DNA of 64,000 nt from Oligoflexus sp. (GTDB lineage Bacteria > Bdellovibrionota_B > Oligoflexia > Oligoflexales > Oligoflexaceae): the NCBI GenBank assembly GCA_014378195.1, contig JACMOC010000003.1, positions 60,264-124,263 of the forward strand, read 5' to 3'. The position numbers were made by a program, and so were the translations under genes. Positions 59,926 through 64,000 of this stretch are shown here, one piece after another. Position 1 is the stretch's first letter, and each line of letters begins with the position of its first letter. The notes below the pieces were generated by a model, which did not search any database, was not told where the DNA came from, and saw only the letters and a program-made list of their open reading frames with translations.

Positions 59926-60734
59926 CCCAGTAGTTACCTCTGATGGGCTGGATCGGGCGATCAAGGCAACGGCCGCGTATCGACAGGAGCTCGGGCTCCC
60001 GATGCCTTCACTTCCTGAACCTTTCACTGAGGACTTCACAGCCCAGTTGGAGATGTGCCTCAGTCTCGCGCCTTCGGTCTTGAGCTTTATTTTTGGTTTG
60101 TTTGACCAATCGAGCATCGCGGAGATTAAACAAAGAGGGATTTATCTCATCGGAACGGCAACCAGCGTGGATGAGGCGCTCCAGCTGGAAGAATCAAATC
60201 GACGCTATTGTGTTGCAAGGGTTAGAGGCCGGCGGGCATCGGGGTATGTTTCGCGCCGAGGATGACGATCCCGAAATCAAGGCGTTTGATCTGCTCAAAA
60301 GATGTGTTGGCAAGATCAAGATACCTCTGATCGCCGCGGGTGGGATCATGAACTCATGCGACCTACGGAAAGCTTTGACGATGGGCGCAGACGCTGTGCA
60401 AATGGGGACGGCTTTTCTCCTTTGCGAAGAGGCGGGCACCTCCGTGCCTTACAGACAAGCTCTTCTCAAGGAGCAAAAACGCGTATCCAAAACCACGCGT
60501 GTTTTTTCGGGCCGCTTTGCGCGCGGCATCCCGAATCGATTCATGAAAGAAATGGATGCGAAAGGGAAGGACGTGATTTTGCCTTTTCTCGCGCAGAATA
60601 AGTTCACGCGTGATTTAAGGGCCGCAGGCGTCAGCCAGGGGCGGTCGGAATTCATTTCACTTTGGTGTTGGTCGGGTGAAGGAGAGCTCTGGCAAGGCCG
60701 CTGTGCTGAGCTCATCGAGAGTCTATTTGAGTAA
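59926..60734 (+). pseudogene. Nitronate monooxygenase pseudogene (5' truncated, frameshifted)
   Basis: The first frame gives AYRQELGLPMPSLPEPFTED, LSLAPSVLSFIFGLFDQSS and GIYLIGTATSVDEALQLEE. After a frameshift near 60191 the next frame resumes with NQIDAIVLQGLEAGGHRGMF, IPLIAAGGIMNSCDLRKALT, GADAVQMGTAFLLCEEAG and a complete C-terminus. These are class I nitronate monooxygenase (NPD) motifs, including QG-EAGGHRG and the FMN-phosphate GGI site. The N-terminal FMN-binding part (~80 residues) is missing, and TGA lies in frame just upstream. The family oxidises nitronates with FMN; this copy is dead unless the frameshift is a sequencing error, and even then it is truncated. Confidence 0.88.
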
Positions 60735-61064
60735 GGAAATAGGAATAGGCAGTTACGGATGGCTTTTAATTCAGCTTACTGACATTTCGTCAGATTTGGT
60801 CGGTTTGCCTTAAAATCTTGGCTTTAATGCAGGGCAATCCCGTAAATGCTTTATGCAAAAATAAAATATTTTGAATTTTTATGCCGAATTGCTAGTAATT
60901 GAAGATATAAGTAAAACAATGCGTGTTCGATTCGGCCTTGGGCCTCATTCGAAAATTGAGGGAGGGCTGTGCCTCGGATTCGCTTTTGCCGGGCTAGGTC
61001 GTGTGACAAGCATCGGTTAAAGTAGGAAAGTGGTGTACTGATCTTTTAGAGAGGTTCATGGAGC

Positions 61065-62561
61065 ATGAAAGCACTTCTTATCCTGGGTGATCAACTGTTC
61101 TCTCCGGCAGCCTTGAGCTTTCTAAAGCCAGGTGTCAAGAGCTCTAAGGTCTTCATGCGTGAAGATCGCGGTCTGGCGACTCACTACCGTTACCACAAGC
61201 ACAAACTCATTCTTTTTTTCACGGCGATGCGCGATTATGCGGATGAACTGACCGCCGCAGGCTATTCCGTTCACTATGAAAAGCTCGGGGATAAGCCCGG
61301 AAGTTATGAAGAGTCCTTCGAAGCCTTTATCGTGCAGAACGCGATTCAATCGCTGGAATACTTTGAGATACAAGATGCCTTCTTTGAGTCGCGCATCCAC
61401 TCTTTGATAGCGAGGCTTGGACTGGCGGCGCAATCGACTGATTCGCCGATGTTTCTGACCAGTCGTCCCATGTTTAAGGCCTATCTCGATAGCGGCCGAA
61501 CGCCTTTCATGAAAACGTTTTACGAGTCCCAAAGGCGAAGACTGAAAGTACTTGTTGACGAGGATGGCAAACCTGAGGGCGGTCGTTGGAGTTTTGATGA
61601 GGACAATCGACTCAAGCTTCCGGCTGATCTCATCCCACCCCATCCGCCTAAACCTCCTCGATCCCGCCATCTGGCCGATGTGATGAAGCTGATCGATGAG
61701 CATTTCGCAGATCATCCAGGCGAATCCAAAAACTTCTGGTTACCAACCAATAGAAAAGGGGCTCGCCTTTGGCTTGATGATTTCGTCCAGCACCGCCTTA
61801 AGAACTTCGGACCTTACGAGGACGCGCTGCCGGTCCATTCGCCTTTTGTTTTCCATTCGATCCTCACGCCTTTCCTCAACACAGGGTTACTCACGCCGGC
61901 TGAAGTTATCAAAGCAGCAATAGCGGGCGCCGCAGTCGAGGATGTCCCTCTGAATTCCCTGGAAGGCTTCATTCGCCAGATATGCGGTTGGCGCGAGTTT
62001 GTTCGTGGGATCTATCAGAATTTCCGCATTCGCCAGGAGACAACCAATTTCTGGGACCATCGACGAAAGTTGAGTCGACATTGGTATGAGGGCACGACAG
62101 GAGTCGAACCCCTCGATCTGACAATTCAGAAGTGTCGACAGTTCGGTTATGCCCATCATATCGAACGACTCATGGTCGTCGGAAGTCTGATGCTCTTGCT
62201 TGAGGTGGATCCACACGAAGCGCATCGCTGGTTTATGGAGATGTTTATTGATTCGGCGGATTGGGTGATGGGGCCAAACGTATACGGGATGGCGTTATTC
62301 AGCGATGGGGGGATTTTTGCGACCAAACCATACATCTGCGGATCGAACTATTATCGCAAGATGGGCCCGTTTAAGGGAGGTGAGTGGCAGGACGGTGTCG
62401 ATGGCCTCTACTGGGGATTCATCAGCAAAAATAGGGGTTTTTTCGCCAAGAATCCCCGCATGGCTTTCATCTTAGGATCTCTTAATAAGATGAAGCCCGA
62501 ACGGCTTATGACGCTGCATGCGGCTGCCGAGTCTCTGCGGGAAAGGCTTACTATCGCGTAA
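61065..62561 (+). CDS. Cryptochrome/photolyase-related protein lacking most Fe-S cysteines
   Basis: 498 residues. The start MKALLILGDQLFSPAALSFL is typical of deoxyribodipyrimidine photolyase-related proteins (PhrB/CryB, COG3046). Later blocks: NSLEGFIRQICGWREFVRGI, KCRQFGYAHHIERLMVVGSL, NVYGMALFSDGGIFATKPYI and GLYWGFISKNRGFFAKNPRM. In PhrB-type enzymes one Cys lies before the AYAHHI-like block and three in MSDYCxxC...CP before LYW. Here KCRQ keeps the first, but the region reads KMGPFKGGEWQDGVDGLYW with none of the other three, so a [4Fe-4S] cluster is unlikely. It probably binds FAD and acts in (6-4) photoproduct repair or light sensing. Upstream 330 bp has no other gene. Confidence 0.9.
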   Translation: MKALLILGDQLFSPAALSFLKPGVKSSKVFMREDRGLATHYRYHKHKLILFFTAMRDYADELTAAGYSVHYEKLGDKPGSYEESFEAFIVQNAIQSLEYFEIQDAFFESRIHSLIARLGLAAQSTDSPMFLTSRPMFKAYLDSGRTPFMKTFYESQRRRLKVLVDEDGKPEGGRWSFDEDNRLKLPADLIPPHPPKPPRSRHLADVMKLIDEHFADHPGESKNFWLPTNRKGARLWLDDFVQHRLKNFGPYEDALPVHSPFVFHSILTPFLNTGLLTPAEVIKAAIAGAAVEDVPLNSLEGFIRQICGWREFVRGIYQNFRIRQETTNFWDHRRKLSRHWYEGTTGVEPLDLTIQKCRQFGYAHHIERLMVVGSLMLLLEVDPHEAHRWFMEMFIDSADWVMGPNVYGMALFSDGGIFATKPYICGSNYYRKMGPFKGGEWQDGVDGLYWGFISKNRGFFAKNPRMAFILGSLNKMKPERLMTLHAAAESLRERLTIA

Positions 62562-62763
62562 TCCCAAATACATATATCTTCGTTTGATAAGTTTAAGTCG
62601 TTGATTCTGGGTCTGGTTCAAGGAGCCGAGTGTCTCGACGATATGGAAATGTGCCATGCTGATCCAGTTTTTCAGCAGTATTCTGCCTCTCATTTAACTC
62701 CGGCAACCTACGGAAATTTTCTTCGTAGTTTCGGAAAATTTCAGGAATGTTGTCGCTTTTGAA

Positions 62764-63568
62764 TCAGCTGACTGATTGGATATTTCCCTTCTTATCCGAA
62801 CTCTCCTCATCTTTCAACCAGTTTAATCGCACTTGCTCAATCTTCTCCCAGTTTCTTGTTGCGCCCGACCATCGCAAAGGACGTTCTCGCTTTGCTTTTT
62901 TATAGACTTCGGACCTATTCTTGAGGATCGCAGCGGCGACTCCTATGTGGCGAGCTAGGCGTCGTAAACGAGATACCGGAATGCAGATGTTCGTCATTGT
63001 ACCAGACGACGAAGGTGGAGACCCATGCTCTCGCGGCAGCAATCGACTCGAAAGGATCTGTTGGGAATTGTGGGCAGTACTTCATCGTCTTGAAAAGGGC
63101 TTCTGAAAATGGATTGTCATCACTTACTGATGGCCGCGAAAACGAAAGCATGATCCCAAGATTTTTCATGGTGACAAGCATCGTCGCACCTTTCATCGGA
63201 CTTCCATTGTCGGCATGCAAAACTATGTCATGGCCAGTGAGTTTTTCACTAAGAGTTATTTTTCGGAGGAGCTGTGAGGAGTGCTCTGCGGACTCGACTT
63301 CGTGGACTTCCCAGCCTACAATTTTGCGGGAATATATGTCCAAAAACATATAAAGATAGAAATACCGACCTTGAATTGTTGTCTTCATATATGTAATGTC
63401 CCAGCTCATTAGTTGTCCGGGTTTAGTCGCCACAAAAGCCTTCGGTCTCGCTCTGGACTTCGGTTTTGAGCGACCGCGATGAGTGAGCATTTTGCTGGCT
63501 TTCAGGGTTCGATAAAAACTGGCTTCTGACGCGATGTATTCACCGCGGTCGGCTAAAGTCGGAACGAT
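62764..63568 (-). pseudogene. IS3 orfB (DDE integrase) remnant, frameshifted
   Basis: The frame opens at IVPTLADRGEYIASEASFYR (no start codon) and continues through the rve integrase core. The catalytic triad is intact: Asp in MSWDITYMKT, Asp in VLHADNGSPMKG, Glu in DDNPFSEALFKTMKY. After WYNDEHLHSGISFTTPS a frameshift near 62955 moves the remaining ending (RHIGVAAAILKNRSEVYKKA ... PLRWSGATRNWEKIEQVRLN) into another frame. The N-terminal part of orfB is deleted. It cannot make a working transposase. Confidence 0.88.
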
Positions 63569-63720
63569 TTGATGTTAGCCGACTTCAGCCAATTTGCAGC
63601 TGTTGCTTTTCCAATACCTTCAGCCTCGCAAACTTGAGCAACCGTTTGATTTCCACGGTTTACGATCTTCGAGACGATGGCGTCTTTAAATTCTCGAGAA
63701 TAGTTGGGATGTCTTGGCAT
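63553..63720 (-). pseudogene. IS3 orfA remnant (HTH part)
   Basis: 55 codons beginning MPRHPNYSREFKDAIVSKIV with VAQVCEAEGIGKATAANWLK, the helix-turn-helix of an IS3-type orfA, which normally continues ~40-50 residues further through a leucine zipper. The frame ends at TAG because sequence jumps directly into the middle of orfB: the internal deletion junction lies at about 63568. Confidence 0.85.
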
Positions 63721-63780
63721 TGACCTTACTTGCTCGCCCTCTTTAAATTCTCTTTAGTCTAAGCGACAACATTGCTGAAA

Positions 63781-64000
63781 CAGGGGGTTCTTGGAGAAAC
63801 GAGAATTTGTAATTTAGACTACTTCAGTTTCCATTTGGGTGAGCCGCATTATATTCGTCTTTGTCCAACGAAGTTGACAAGCTGTTAACGGCCATGAGAG
63901 AACGGCAACCACGATCTCGGCATAATTGGCCGGAGCACAGCTCAAAAAAAGGAGACTGCGAATGCAATCCCCTCGTCTCGCCGAGATGTCGGCCAATCAA
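63781..64000. other. Unassigned 3' end of window
   Basis: 220 bp after the IS right end. No ORF with a convincing start or protein character is visible on either strand. Confidence 0.5.

Larger units (their letters stand above)
62739..63780 (-). mobile_element. Degenerate IS3-family insertion sequence
   Basis: Terminal inverted repeats of 20 bp, TTTCAGGAATGTTGTCGCTT at 62739-62758 and its complement AAGCGACAACATTGCTGAAA at 63761-63780, differ at one position. Between them on the minus strand lie an orfA remnant (63553-63720) and an orfB remnant. The element is ~1040 bp, shorter than the usual 1.2-1.5 kb, because of an internal deletion. No clear target-site duplication is seen. Confidence 0.88.

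Noticed and set aside
60918..60945. GTGTTCGATTCGGCC resembling a tRNA T arm
   Set aside because: No cloverleaf can be folded from the flanks; it is AT-rich intergenic sequence.
62717..62738. Extension of the IS ends to a TG...CA boundary with target duplication
   Set aside because: Outside the 20-bp repeats the two sides do not match and no 3-5 bp direct repeat is evident.
63814..63996. 60-codon minus-strand ORF at the window end
   Set aside because: No RBS visible and no protein-like motif; sequence may continue outside the window.
1..64000. CRISPR array, prophage, integron or conjugative element
   Set aside because: No evenly spaced direct repeats, no phage structural genes, no integrase beyond the broken IS3 copy, and no transfer genes were seen.

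Overview
The window reads as a chromosomal stretch of a Gram-negative, lipoprotein-rich bacterium. More than ten proteins carry lipobox signal peptides. There are Tat-type signals, an RND pump and many hybrid histidine kinases. The tandem DUF1592/DUF1552 gene pairs are a type known mainly from Planctomycetota, Myxococcota and Bdellovibrionota. Together with moderate GC content this suggests a Bdellovibrionota/Oligoflexia-like or related deltaproteobacterial-grade organism. That placement is inference; no rRNA or tRNA gene is visible.

Layout. 1-12.7 kb: the 3' part of a CNNM/CBS (CorC-HlyC) membrane protein; lipoproteins; a HEAT-repeat protein whose architecture recalls the vitellogenin N-terminal module; a CpxP-like sensor/ECF sigma/anti-sigma operon laid out like metal-sensing CnrYXH systems; a LysR regulator divergent from a YceI protein; small EF-hand secreted proteins; an HI0933-type flavoprotein; and a haem-motif lipoprotein. 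12.9-28.5 kb: a second HEAT paralogue, a pentapeptide-repeat lipoprotein, an MnmC-like methyltransferase, an orphan RND pump, a triple Ig-like plus PA14 lipoprotein, a decayed thiolase remnant, a DUF3465 protein, a Tat/lipobox tyrosinase and a large cysteine-rich lipoprotein. 28.7-31.3 kb: a PD-(D/E)XK nuclease fused to an XPD/DinG-type Fe-S helicase, with a small HExxH protein coupled behind it.

32.3-40.7 kb is a dense signalling island: a CheY-like receiver, a bacteriophytochrome hybrid kinase, a lone Hpt protein, an OmpR-type regulator, a second lone receiver, a MASE1-CHASE-kinase-receiver-Hpt protein and a SnoaL-like protein. It has all parts of a light-responsive phosphorelay. 41.2-47.7 kb holds two consecutive DUF1592-type haem-motif lipoprotein plus Tat-exported DUF1552 pairs, a module duplication. 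47.8-50.8 kb has DUF3147, zinc-free type-B L31 and a tandem pair of equal-length secreted proteins of unknown family. 51.1-58.7 kb has a 1341-residue subtilase lipoprotein with a very long Asp-His insertion (tripeptidyl-peptidase II-like), an SLT-type lytic transglycosylase and a triple-PAS hybrid kinase.

59.0-63.8 kb is a decay zone: a lipoprotein pseudogene with a frameshift and a stop, two divergent genes (DUF1801 and nitronate monooxygenase) that both lost their 5' ends at one junction, and an internally deleted IS3-family element with recognisable terminal inverted repeats. An intact photolyase-related gene lying between them lacks three of the four expected Fe-S cysteines.

Terminators are clear after many genes, and several convergent pairs overlap at their stop codons. 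I saw no CRISPR array, tRNA, rRNA, prophage or integron.
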